Source: Candidatus Wallbacteria bacterium (GTDB lineage Bacteria > Muiribacteriota > JAQTZZ01). Taken from it: 6,735 nucleotides of DNA. The translations under genes were made by a program, and so were the position numbers. The first letter of the stretch is position 1. Each line of letters opens with the position of its first letter. Shown piece after piece: positions 1 to 6,626 of this stretch. The notes below the pieces were generated by a model. It was not told the DNA's origin, ran no database searches, and saw only the letters and a program-made list of their open reading frames with translations. The stretch spans positions 1 to 6,735 of the forward strand of contig JAQTRI010000147.1 of assembly GCA_028711905.1 (NCBI GenBank), read 5' to 3'.

Positions 1-601
1 CGCGAGCCATGGGTTTGGGGCCGCAGACATAATAGCGGTCAAAGCGTTCAACCCCCGGAAGGCTTTCCGGGAAAAAATCCGTCACCCGCCCTTTTTTCCC
101 GCTCTCTCCCTGCTCTGAGTATAAGTGCACCCCAGCCAGTCCCGGAAAACGGTCTAAAAGTATCAGGTCCTGATCACGGTTAACACCGTACAACAAAGTG
201 ACACGGTTATCCCCCGCCAGTTCCTTAGCTAAGTAAATCAGGGGAAACACCCCGCATCCGCCTCCGATTAAAAGCACTCGCCTGCCGTTGACAGCAGGAA
301 AACCTTTGCCCAGAGGAAAAAAAACATTCATGGTTTCCAGGCTGGAAACAGCCATTCCGGCCGTGGCCTTTCCCCTGATCTTGATGAAAAATGCGTATGT
401 CTTTTCATCGATCCGGTAACCGACACTAAAAGCCCGACGCAGCAGAAACTCTCTGCCGGTTTCAAACATGCCGTACTGCCCGGGCAGAGCCGACACAGGA
501 GCAGGAAATTCCAGCACCATTTCCAGAACATCAGGCCCGCAGAAGGTATTTTTCAGGACTCTGGCCTGCAAAAGTTGGGGATCAGCCGCCTGTTTCTCCA
601 T
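1..601 (-). CDS. pyrK: Dihydroorotate dehydrogenase electron-transfer subunit (PyrK-like), partial, C-terminus missing
   Basis: By family, PyrK carries FAD and a [2Fe-2S] cluster and passes electrons from the FMN subunit PyrD (dihydroorotate to orotate) to NAD+ in the cytoplasm. I translated 200 codons from the ATG at 601 to the left edge with no stop. The order fits a ferredoxin-reductase-like fold: an N-terminal beta barrel with the FAD-binding RAFS motif (residues 56-59), FPLGKGF (95-101), the nucleotide-binding glycine loop GGGCGVFP (113-120), and YVCGPKPM (191-198) near the edge. The cysteine cluster for the [2Fe-2S] centre should follow and lies outside the window, so it cannot be checked. 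The start sits one base after the pyrC stop (TGA-C-ATG) with only a weak Shine-Dalgarno, which suggests translational coupling. Related ferredoxin-NADP reductase-like subunits share this fold; the position after pyrC favours PyrK. pyrD probably follows. Confidence 0.9.
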   Translation of the reverse strand, partial: MEKQAADPQLLQARVLKNTFCGPDVLEMVLEFPAPVSALPGQYGMFETGREFLLRRAFSVGYRIDEKTYAFFIKIRGKATAGMAVSSLETMNVFFPLGKGFPAVNGRRVLLIGGGCGVFPLIYLAKELAGDNRVTLLYGVNRDQDLILLDRFPGLAGVHLYSEQGESGKKGRVTDFFPESLPGVERFDRYYVCGPKPMAR

Positions 602-602
602 G

Positions 603-1874
603 TCAGTCCAGCTTGTTCAATTTTCCGGCGATCACACTGTATACAGCGCGTCCCTTATAATTCCATCCGTCAAACGGCGAGTTGTGTCCCTTGGAATGGA
701 ACCGGTCAACTCTGATCGTACCCGATACTTCAAGATCCAGAACCGTTAAATTGGCCTCCTGTCCAGGCTGGATGTGGCCGAACGGTATATTGAGTATACG
801 CGCCGGGTTGACGCTGATCTTATTGATGAACTCAGGAAGGCTGATAACGCCTTTAGCCACAATGCGGTCCAGCATCAGCGGCACCAGGGTTTCGATTCCC
901 GAGATGCCGAAGGGTGCGAAAATGTATTCGCAGTCTTTATCCTCGAATGTGTGCGGAGCATGATCAGAAGCTATCACTTCCACTGTCCCGTCACGAAGGC
1001 CTTCACACAGTGCCTCAATGTCCTCGAGTGTGCGCAGCGGAGGATTAACCTTGGTGTTGGTGTCAAAGGTCTTGACAGCCGTGTCTGTCAGCAGCAGATG
1101 GTGCGGAGTGACTTCAGCGGAAACGGGTAATCCCTGCTTTCTGGCCTCGCGCACCAGTTCCACTCCTCTCCTGGTGGAAAGGTGGGCAAAATGGATTCTG
1201 GAGCTGACATACTTCATAAGCTCCAGGTCGCGGGCAATAATGACATCCTCCGCCTCCCTGGGCATGCCTTTCAATCCCAGAAGAGTGGAAACAAGGCCCT
1301 CGTTGATCTGCCCGCTTCTGGAAAGCACCAGGTCCTCGGCGTGCACAATGAGCGGGGAGGGGAACATGCGGTTGTATTCCAATGCCCGGCGCATGATCTC
1401 AGCTGACATGATGCATTTGCCGTCATCAGAAATGGCGGCTGCACCAGCAGCGTAAATGTCGGCGATCTCAGCCAGTTCCTCTCCCTTCTGCCCCTTGGTC
1501 ACAGAGCCAATGGGAAAGAGCCTGACAAACCCGGCTTTTTCATTCTGGTTGATGATGAATTCGACTGTAGCCCGGTTGTCGGCCACAGGACTGGTGTTGG
1601 CCATACAGGCCACAGCCGTGAATCCGCCATACATGGCAGCCTTGGTCCCTGTATAGATGGTTTCCTTTTCCTCATAACCCGGCTCGCGAAGATGCACATG
1701 CATATCTACGAATCCCGGACAAACGATCTTACCGGACATGTCGATCGATTCTTCAGCCGACAGCTTCTTGTCGATCTTTTCGATTCTCCCATCGCAGATC
1801 AGGACATCCAGTTTCTCGTCGATTCCGTCGGCCGGGCTTAAGACACGAGCGTTTTTAATCAGCAGTTTCTTCAT
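603..1874 (-). CDS. pyrC: Dihydroorotase, class I (PyrC)
   Basis: Cytoplasmic amidohydrolase that cyclises N-carbamoyl-L-aspartate to dihydroorotate, the third step of pyrimidine synthesis. At 423 residues it has normal class I length and appears intact. Metal and substrate residues are in place: HVH in DMHVHLREPG (His59, His61, Arg63), MANTSP (Asn93), ISDDGK (Asp150/Asp151, the bridging aspartate of class I enzymes that replaces the carboxylated lysine), VHAED (His178), HLST (His231), NPPLR (Asn277) and ASDHAPH (catalytic Asp304, His308). The spacing closely follows the Aquifex-type enzyme as I recall it. The C-terminus returns to the small composite beta domain (GQEANLTVLD, about 371-380). 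Its first 20 bp overlap the end of pyrB, and a GGGGAGGGG Shine-Dalgarno just ahead supports the ATG at 1874. With these metal residues intact it is unlikely to be an inactive dihydroorotase homologue. Confidence 0.97.
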   Translation of the reverse strand: MKKLLIKNARVLSPADGIDEKLDVLICDGRIEKIDKKLSAEESIDMSGKIVCPGFVDMHVHLREPGYEEKETIYTGTKAAMYGGFTAVACMANTSPVADNRATVEFIINQNEKAGFVRLFPIGSVTKGQKGEELAEIADIYAAGAAAISDDGKCIMSAEIMRRALEYNRMFPSPLIVHAEDLVLSRSGQINEGLVSTLLGLKGMPREAEDVIIARDLELMKYVSSRIHFAHLSTRRGVELVREARKQGLPVSAEVTPHHLLLTDTAVKTFDTNTKVNPPLRTLEDIEALCEGLRDGTVEVIASDHAPHTFEDKDCEYIFAPFGISGIETLVPLMLDRIVAKGVISLPEFINKISVNPARILNIPFGHIQPGQEANLTVLDLEVSGTIRVDRFHSKGHNSPFDGWNYKGRAVYSVIAGKLNKLD

Positions 1875-2784
1875 TGCCCCTCCCCAGCAGTAAATAAAAC
1901 AAAGCCATTCTGGTAGCCACCCCGTTGGTGACCTGCTCTTCGATCACAGAGCGGTGATGATAAGCGATCTCAGGAATGATCTCCACTCCCCTGTTCATGG
2001 GGCCTGGATGCATGATAATCACATCATCCTTGGCTAACGATACTCTTTTTTCATCAATGCGGTAAAGCTGGATATACTCGCGCATCGAAGGAAACATGCC
2101 ACTTTGCTGGCGTTCCAGCTGCATGCGCAGGCACATGATGACATCGGCCATTTTGCATGCTTCGTCCACTGAATAGGTCACCTGCACGCCCAGCTTCTCG
2201 ATCTCTCTGGGGATGAGTGTCGGCGGACCGCACAGCACGACTTCTGCCCCCATTCTGGTCAGGGAGAATATGTTGGAGCGGGCCACACGCGAGTGATAAA
2301 TATCACCGATAATCGCCACTTTCAGGCCTTCGATCTTCTTCTTGTGCCTGTAAATGGTGAAAAGATCCAGAAGGGCCTGTGTCGGATGAGCATGAGGTCC
2401 GTCACCAGCATTGATTACCGGAACACCAGCCACCTGTTCGACCCGGCGTGAAGAACCAGGAGCGCTGTGCCGGATAACAAACAGGTCCACGCCCATGGCC
2501 ATAATGGTTTTAACAGTGTCTGTAAGGGATTCACCCTTCTGCAGGCTGCTGGTGGATGCAGAAAAATTGATCAGGTCAGCGCTCATGCGCTTGGCTGCAA
2601 GTTCGAATGAAATTCTGGTGCGAGTGGAGTTCTCGATAAAGAACAGACAGATGGTCTTTCCCCGCAAAGTCGGCACTTTTTTGACCCTGCGCTCACTGAT
2701 TTCCCGGAACTGCTCACTGGTTGCCAGAATCAGTTCCAGGTCATCCCTGGTCAGATTCTCGATATCATGCAGGCTTTTTTCCAT
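1855..2784 (-). CDS. pyrB: Aspartate carbamoyltransferase catalytic chain (PyrB)
   Basis: Transfers the carbamoyl group from carbamoyl phosphate to L-aspartate, the committed step of pyrimidine synthesis. The 309-residue chain is full length for the catalytic subunit. The N-terminal carbamoyl-phosphate domain has the STRTR loop (FIENSTRTRISFE, 49-61), the mobile Ser80/Lys83 loop contributed to the adjacent active site (SSLQKGES), RHSAPG (105-110) and HPTQALLDL (133-141). The C-terminal aspartate domain has GDIYHSRVARS (160-170), LRMQLERQ (219-226) and MHPGPMNRGVEI (258-269). An aspartate-binding RxQxER pattern, not the ornithine-binding signature, separates it from ornithine carbamoyltransferase. 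No regulatory chain gene (pyrI) lies next to it, so a plain trimer or a complex with PyrC is more likely than the E. coli-type holoenzyme. The ATG at 2784 lies one base after the pyrR stop, with GGAGG 9 nt upstream. Confidence 0.97.
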   Translation of the reverse strand: MEKSLHDIENLTRDDLELILATSEQFREISERRVKKVPTLRGKTICLFFIENSTRTRISFELAAKRMSADLINFSASTSSLQKGESLTDTVKTIMAMGVDLFVIRHSAPGSSRRVEQVAGVPVINAGDGPHAHPTQALLDLFTIYRHKKKIEGLKVAIIGDIYHSRVARSNIFSLTRMGAEVVLCGPPTLIPREIEKLGVQVTYSVDEACKMADVIMCLRMQLERQQSGMFPSMREYIQLYRIDEKRVSLAKDDVIIMHPGPMNRGVEIIPEIAYHHRSVIEEQVTNGVATRMALFYLLLGRGNEETAD

Positions 2785-2785
2785 T

Positions 2786-3316
2786 CTATTTATCCTCCCC
2801 CCTGATCAGGAACACCGCGTCTTCACCATCGGTTTCTTTCATCATGACCTTGACTTCCCCGTCAGAGGTCTTTACCTGCTGTCCGCAGACATCAGCCTGA
2901 ATCGGCAATTCCCTGCCTCCCCTGTCGATCAGCACAGCCAGCTTTACCTGCCTGGGACGGCCGAAATCCGTGATTTCATCCAGAGCCGCCCTGATGGTTC
3001 TTCCCGTGTACAACACATCATCCACCAGAATCACCACCTGATCCTCGATGTCGAAGTCAATGCGCGTTTCCCTCACCACAGGACTTTTCCCCACTTGAGT
3101 GAAATCGTCCCTGTAGAGAGTGATGTCCAGAATCCCCAGTGGAAAATCGCGTCCCTGAGCAGCCAGTTCCCTGATCATGCGCTTGGCCAGCACAGCGCCC
3201 CTGGTCTGGATACCTATAAACACGGTCTTGCCGTCGACCAGGTACCGGGACAGGCCTTCTACGCACTCAGAGATCAGCTTGCTTACCTGAGCCTGATCTG
3301 CAATCTTTTTCTTCAT
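2786..3316 (-). CDS. pyrR: PyrR family protein: uracil phosphoribosyltransferase / pyrimidine operon regulator
   Basis: In Bacillus, PyrR binds UMP/UTP and pyr mRNA to cause transcription attenuation, and it also has uracil phosphoribosyltransferase activity. This 176-residue protein has the family layout: GIQTRG (35-40), LDITLYRDD (63-71), the PRPP-binding loop VILVDDVLYTGRT (95-107), then LAVLIDRGGRELPI (126-139). The catalytic fold looks complete. Aligned by eye with my recollection of B. subtilis PyrR, several residues linked to RNA binding differ (Ser16, Glu17, Glu20, Gln140 and Gln146 in place of Thr18, Arg19, His22, Arg146 and Lys152), while Arg141 is kept as Arg135. Regulatory function is therefore uncertain; phosphoribosyltransferase activity is the safer call. 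The ATG at 3316 is supported by GGAAGGGG 7 nt upstream and overlaps nadB by 50 bp. The stop TAG lies one base before pyrB. Confidence 0.93.
   Translation of the reverse strand: MKKKIADQAQVSKLISECVEGLSRYLVDGKTVFIGIQTRGAVLAKRMIRELAAQGRDFPLGILDITLYRDDFTQVGKSPVVRETRIDFDIEDQVVILVDDVLYTGRTIRAALDEITDFGRPRQVKLAVLIDRGGRELPIQADVCGQQVKTSDGEVKVMMKETDGEDAVFLIRGEDK
2794..2798 (-). promoter_or_regulatory. Shine-Dalgarno of pyrB, inside the end of pyrR
   Basis: GGAGG within a run of G residues lies 9 nt before the pyrB ATG and overlaps the last codons of pyrR. PyrB can therefore be translated on its own as well as by reinitiation after the pyrR stop. Confidence 0.75.
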
Positions 3317-4886
3317 GGAAAATCCCCTTCCGGATATTGAAATTGATTCTTTTTTCCCATTTCTTGACGGTTGTGGGAAAATCGGTCCTGAAATGCACTC
3401 CGCGGCTCTCTTCCCTGGTCAGGGCAGCGCGTGCCACCAGATACGAAGTAACCAGCTGATAATAATGCTGCAGATATGGGAAGGCCACCCCTGACCGGCG
3501 AACCTCATGAAGCAGGTCCTCCATCTCATTGACCAGAGCGGACAACTCCATACCATTGCGCTTGAGCCCGACGCATTTCGACATTCTGTCCCTCAGATGT
3601 TCGCTGTCGCAGGACCAGCCTGATAGAGAAACACCAGATGCCCCTGGGCAGGTGCCGGTCTCTGAAAGCCGGAGATTTCTGTTCTCCGCGGCCGCCTTTC
3701 CTGCGCGCCTGCCGAACACCAGTCCTTCAAGCAGTGAATTGCTGGCCAGCCTGTTGGCGCCGTGGCATCCGGTAACCGCGGTCTCACCGCAAGCGTAAAG
3801 CCCGGGCAGATCCGTAGCCCCATTGAGATCTGTGCGTATACCTCCAATGGTGTAATGGGCTACAGGAACGACTGGCAGCAGTTTCTGAGACAGATCGAAA
3901 CCGACCTTGCCACAATTGCTGAAAATCGTGGGAAAGCGTTTTTCCAGGAAGTCGTGTCCCAGGTGCCTCGCATCGATAAAAGCTCCGCCTTCATCCACTA
4001 TAGCCCTGGCTACCACATCACGGGGAGCCAGTTCCGCCAGTTCGTGAATGTTCTTCATGAACCGTTCGCCTGACCGGTTGACAAGAAAAGCTCCCTCACC
4101 CCGCAAAGCCTCTGTAATCAGGAATGTCACACCATCCTGCCCGACAAACCCAGTGGGATGGAACTGGACGAATTCCATATCCTGTACCGTGGCTCCATGC
4201 AGAAAGGAGATGGCGATCATTTCTCCGACATTGGTCTCAGGCTGAGTGGTGAAGCGGAAGATCCTGCCATAACCGCCGCTTGATAGAATCACAGCCCTGC
4301 TGCGCCAGCATACCGGGCCATTGGGACTCATTTCCATAGCCCCCAGGCACTGACCTTCCCTGATAAAAAGATCATATACATGGGCGTTTTCCACGATCAT
4401 CACTTTGCCTGTCCGTACCAGGCCAAGCAGAAAATCGACCATGTTCCATCCAGTTGCGTCCCCGCCCGCATGCAGAATGCGGCGGTGGGAGTGTGCCCCT
4501 TCCCTCCCCAGTTCCAGATGCTTGTTGCTGCCATCGAACTGCAGACCCATGCCCACCAGTTCCCGCACCACCTGCTGCCCTTCTTCGACCAGAATATGCA
4601 CAGCTTCAGGATTGTTGTATTCGTAGCCGGCACGCATGGTGTCGTCAAAGTGAGCGCTCAGACTGTCGACCTCTTCCCAGACACAGGCAATACCTCCCTG
4701 GGCTAAGGTTGACGAGCTGGACAAAAGGCTCTGTTTTGTGAGGATAGTAACACGGCAGCCCATCAGGACAGCCGTATGCGCAGCCATCAGTCCGGCAATG
4801 CCGCTGCCAATGATCAGAATATCTGTTTCCGATGTCTGACTGGGGGTGGGTTGTTCGAGATGCTTCAGTGAAAACAGGTCTTTCAC
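3267..4886 (-). CDS. nadB: L-aspartate oxidase (NadB), GTG start
   Basis: FAD enzyme that oxidises L-aspartate to iminoaspartate, which quinolinate synthase (NadA) condenses with dihydroxyacetone phosphate toward NAD. The family can use oxygen or fumarate as acceptor. The 539-residue protein is full length: Rossmann loop GSGIAGL (27-33), SSSTLAQGGIA (57-67), EGAHSHRRILHAGGDATG (129-146), FVQFHPTG (239-246, His243), ITEALRGEGAFLVN (257-270), PRDVVARAI (288-296, Arg289), VAHYTIGGI (342-350, His344), YACGETAVTGCHGANR (364-379), then a helical C-terminal domain from about 430. His243, Arg289 and His344 fit the E. coli residues His244, Arg290 and His351. The HYTIGG and TGCHGANR segments, with no quinone-oxidoreductase partners nearby, favour NadB over a succinate dehydrogenase flavoprotein. 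The start codon is GTG; GGGAAG lies 7 nt upstream, and no in-frame ATG occurs between it and the upstream stop. nadA and nadC are not in the window. Confidence 0.96.
   Translation of the reverse strand: MKDLFSLKHLEQPTPSQTSETDILIIGSGIAGLMAAHTAVLMGCRVTILTKQSLLSSSSTLAQGGIACVWEEVDSLSAHFDDTMRAGYEYNNPEAVHILVEEGQQVVRELVGMGLQFDGSNKHLELGREGAHSHRRILHAGGDATGWNMVDFLLGLVRTGKVMIVENAHVYDLFIREGQCLGAMEMSPNGPVCWRSRAVILSSGGYGRIFRFTTQPETNVGEMIAISFLHGATVQDMEFVQFHPTGFVGQDGVTFLITEALRGEGAFLVNRSGERFMKNIHELAELAPRDVVARAIVDEGGAFIDARHLGHDFLEKRFPTIFSNCGKVGFDLSQKLLPVVPVAHYTIGGIRTDLNGATDLPGLYACGETAVTGCHGANRLASNSLLEGLVFGRRAGKAAAENRNLRLSETGTCPGASGVSLSGWSCDSEHLRDRMSKCVGLKRNGMELSALVNEMEDLLHEVRRSGVAFPYLQHYYQLVTSYLVARAALTREESRGVHFRTDFPTTVKKWEKRINFNIRKGIFHEEKDCRSGSGKQADL
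3324..3331 (-). promoter_or_regulatory. Shine-Dalgarno of pyrR, inside the nadB reading frame
   Basis: GGAAGGGG lies 7 nt before the pyrR ATG at 3316 and decides this start despite the 50-bp overlap with nadB. Its GGAA could pair with the TTCC right before the ATG (3320-3317, loop of 7). A stem of four pairs is too weak to call a regulatory element. Confidence 0.7.
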
Positions 4887-4911
4887 GAAACCACTTCCCG
4901 GGATTTTTCTG

Positions 4912-4940
4912 ATTTTAACACAGGGTCAGTGGTCGTACAA
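4912..4940 (-). promoter_or_regulatory. Predicted sigma70-type promoter of the nadB-pyr operon
   Basis: On the minus strand the -35 candidate TTGTAC (4940-4935) is followed, after a 17-bp spacer, by TAAAAT (4917-4912; five of six consensus bases). A TG one base ahead gives the extended -10 form TGTTAAAAT. Transcription would begin near 4905, leaving a leader of only about 20 nt before the nadB GTG. That leaves no room for a long attenuator or riboswitch. The weak -35 is offset by the extended -10. Assignment is by consensus only. Confidence 0.6.
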
Positions 4941-4964
4941 GGGGAAATGTAATTGGTGACGGCA

Positions 4965-5024
4965 GACAGCCGTGTGAACGCAGTGAACTACGGACGACTG
5001 TCCCCGGAGCGAAGCGTAGGGGGG
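4965..5024. repeat. Imperfect hairpin with GTGAAC direct repeat, possible dispersed palindromic (REP-like) element
   Basis: GACAG (4965-4969) with CTGTC (4998-5002), and CCGT (4970-4973) with ACGG (4990-4993), form an imperfect stem with a 4-nt bulge. The loop carries GTGAAC twice (4974-4979, 4983-4988). A second short stem, CCCC (5002-5005) with a G run at 5019-5024, surrounds GGAGCGAAGCGTA. The GGGGACAGTC core on the minus strand resembles short palindromic elements often seen with REP-associated transposases. That likeness is from memory and no transposase is present. Only one copy is in the window. Confidence 0.45.
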
Positions 5025-5092
5025 TGATGGGTAGTAAGTAAAGGGTAACAGGTTTTTTTACCCATTACCCCTTACCGATTACCTTTTACTAT
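5022..5092. repeat. Facing 7-bp-periodic tandem arrays forming an imperfect long inverted repeat
   Basis: On the plus strand GGGT recurs at 5022, 5029 and 5043, with AAGT at the intermediate position 5036. After an 8-base spacer, TTACC recurs at 5058, 5065, 5072 and 5079, with a decayed TTAC at 5086. Both arrays keep an exact 7-bp step. The second is the reverse complement of the first in consensus, so they can fold on each other. The innermost pair, GGGTAA (5043-5048) with TTACCC (5058-5063), is perfect. The array lies 30 bp past the ahcY stop and about 80 bp before the nadB promoter. Its position would suit transcription end formation after ahcY, but no proper U-tract follows, so that role is unproven. 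Confidence 0.8.
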
Positions 5093-5122
5093 TGTCAGCT
5101 ATTATAAAGAAGATGGAACCGG

Positions 5123-6601
5123 TCAATACCGATAATGCTCCGCCTTGAACGGCCCTTCCACTGTCACGCCTAAATACTTCGCCTGTTCCGGTGTCAGTTT
5201 TGTCAGCCTGACGCCAAGGCGTTCGAGATGCAGAGCAGCCACTTCTTCGTCCAGTTTTTTCGGAAGCGTGTGCACACCAAGAGGATATTTCCCCCCGGCC
5301 AGTTCAATCTGGGCTAAGCACTGATTTGTGAATGATGTGCTCATGACAAAGCTCGGATGCCCATTGGCGCAGCCAAGGTTCACCAGTCTGCCTTCAGCCA
5401 GCACAATGATCGACCTGCCTGAGCGCAAGGTCCATTTATCGACCTGGGGTTTGACCATCAAGCGCTTGCAGCGGGAATCCCCCTCTAAATAACTCATCTC
5501 GATTTCACTGTCAAAGTGCCCGATATTGCAAACAATGGCCTCGTCCTTCATGCCTTCCATATGCGCACCGGTAATAACATGATAATTGCCTGTGGCTGTC
5601 ACAAAGATATCGCCTTCAGCCAGAGTGTTTTCCAGAGTAGTGACTTCAAACCCCTCCATGGCTGCCTGCAGGGCGCAGATGGGGTCGATCTCAGTCACAA
5701 GCACCCTGGCGCCGAACCCGCGCATGGATTGGGCGCAGCCCTTGCCTACATCGCCGTAGCCGCAAATCACTACGGTCTTGCCGGCAACCATCACGCCTGT
5801 GGCGCGCTTGATACCGTCCGCCAGAGACTCGCGGCAGCCATAAAGATTGTCAAATTTGGACTTGGTGACTGAATCATTGACATTGATGGCAGGAAACAGC
5901 AGTTCATTCTTTTCGCACATCTGGTAAAGCCTGTGCACTCCGGTCGTGGTTTCCTCGGATACACCGCGGATTTTGCGGGCCATTCCGGTCCACCTGTGCT
6001 TATCAGCTTCCAGACCGCCGCGCACGCGGGACATGACAATGGCGAATTCCTTGTTGTCCGCTTTTTTCTTCAGAATTGTCGGGTTTTTTTCGGCTTTCAC
6101 ACCATAATGCACTAAAAGGGTGGCATCCCCGCCATCGTCCACGATCAGGTCCGGTCCGGATCCGTCCGGCCAGGTCAGCGCCATTTCCGTGCACCACCAA
6201 TAGTCTTCCAGGGTTTCGCCCTTCCAGGCGAACACCGCAGCAGTACCGGCTTTGGCAATAGCGGCAGCCGCGTGATCCTGCGTGGAGAAAATGTTGCATG
6301 AAGCCCAGCGGATATCAGCTCCAAGTGCCTTCAATGTTTCTATCAGCATGGCGGTCTGGATTGTCATGTGCAGGCTACCGGTAACCTTCAGACCTTTAAG
6401 CGGCTTTTTCGGACCGTATTTGGCGCGCACTGCCATCAGGCCCGGCATTTCGCGCTCAGCCAGCTGCAATTCTTTGCGACCCCAGTCAGCTAAGCTGATG
6501 TCAGACACCTTATAGGGCAATTTCGGGTTGACCGGCAGGTAACCGTTAGTGGCTGAGCTTGTTTCCCGCTCCATGGCCTCGGCTTTAGTGTTCTTCTTCA
6601 T
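5123..6601 (-). CDS. ahcY: S-adenosylhomocysteine hydrolase (adenosylhomocysteinase)
   Basis: Cytoplasmic NAD+-dependent enzyme that reversibly splits S-adenosylhomocysteine into adenosine and homocysteine, relieving inhibition of methyltransferases in the activated methyl cycle. The 492 residues contain SLHMTIQTAML (76-86), ASCNIFSTQDHAAAA (100-114), DDGGDATLLVH (155-165), EETTTGVHRLY (216-226), NDSVTKSKFDNLYG (242-255, with Lys247 and Asp251), the NAD-binding loop ICGYGDVGKG (279-288), ATGNY (336-340), CNIGHFDSEI (358-367), NLGCANGHPSFVMS (408-421) and the C-terminal FKAEHYRY with the conserved Lys486 and Tyr490. The extra stretch at about 165-205 is the insertion that separates the long bacterial/plant form from the animal form. 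About 25 N-terminal residues before the conserved core look unstructured. The ATG at 6601 has AGGAGG 4 nt upstream. It is a separate unit from nadB-pyr, with no methionine-cycle partner visible. Confidence 0.98.
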   Translation of the reverse strand: MKKNTKAEAMERETSSATNGYLPVNPKLPYKVSDISLADWGRKELQLAEREMPGLMAVRAKYGPKKPLKGLKVTGSLHMTIQTAMLIETLKALGADIRWASCNIFSTQDHAAAAIAKAGTAAVFAWKGETLEDYWWCTEMALTWPDGSGPDLIVDDGGDATLLVHYGVKAEKNPTILKKKADNKEFAIVMSRVRGGLEADKHRWTGMARKIRGVSEETTTGVHRLYQMCEKNELLFPAINVNDSVTKSKFDNLYGCRESLADGIKRATGVMVAGKTVVICGYGDVGKGCAQSMRGFGARVLVTEIDPICALQAAMEGFEVTTLENTLAEGDIFVTATGNYHVITGAHMEGMKDEAIVCNIGHFDSEIEMSYLEGDSRCKRLMVKPQVDKWTLRSGRSIIVLAEGRLVNLGCANGHPSFVMSTSFTNQCLAQIELAGGKYPLGVHTLPKKLDEEVAALHLERLGVRLTKLTPEQAKYLGVTVEGPFKAEHYRY

Positions 6602-6605
6602 GACG

Positions 6606-6611
6606 CCTCCT
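6606..6611 (-). promoter_or_regulatory. Strong Shine-Dalgarno of ahcY
   Basis: A perfect AGGAGG lies 4 nt before the ATG at 6601. It fixes this start, although the first 25 or so residues are not conserved in the family, and it suggests high expression. Confidence 0.85.
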
Positions 6612-6626
6612 GAATTATTTTAATTT

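Noticed and set aside
696..709. A 14-bp exact repeat, ATGGAACCGGTCAA, also found at 5113-5126.
   Set aside because: One copy is within pyrC codons and the other spans the ahcY stop. One such match in a window this size is not surprising by chance, and there is no shared flank.
774..1455. Several plus-strand open frames of 74-145 codons opposite pyrC.
   Set aside because: The translations are low-complexity or Ser/Arg-rich, overlap one another and match no family; they are shadows of pyrC.
2411..3340. Long open frame of 309 codons on the plus strand opposite pyrB and pyrR.
   Set aside because: It lies wholly antisense to two intact conserved genes, shows no recognisable domain, and is the kind of open frame that codon bias of the real genes produces.
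4887..4911. Possible PyrR attenuator or other leader RNA ahead of the operon.
   Set aside because: With the predicted promoter the leader is about 20 nt, and no PyrR-binding-loop consensus or terminator/antiterminator pair is visible.
5043..5063. Intrinsic terminator after ahcY based on the GGGTAA/TTACCC stem.
   Set aside because: The stem is only six mixed pairs, and on the minus strand it is followed by TTTACTTACT rather than a U-tract. The A-run lies in the loop. It may still influence 3' ends, so it is listed as a repeat instead.
5022..5092. CRISPR-like array.
   Set aside because: The repeat unit is 7 bp with no spacers, so it is a periodic short repeat and not a CRISPR array.
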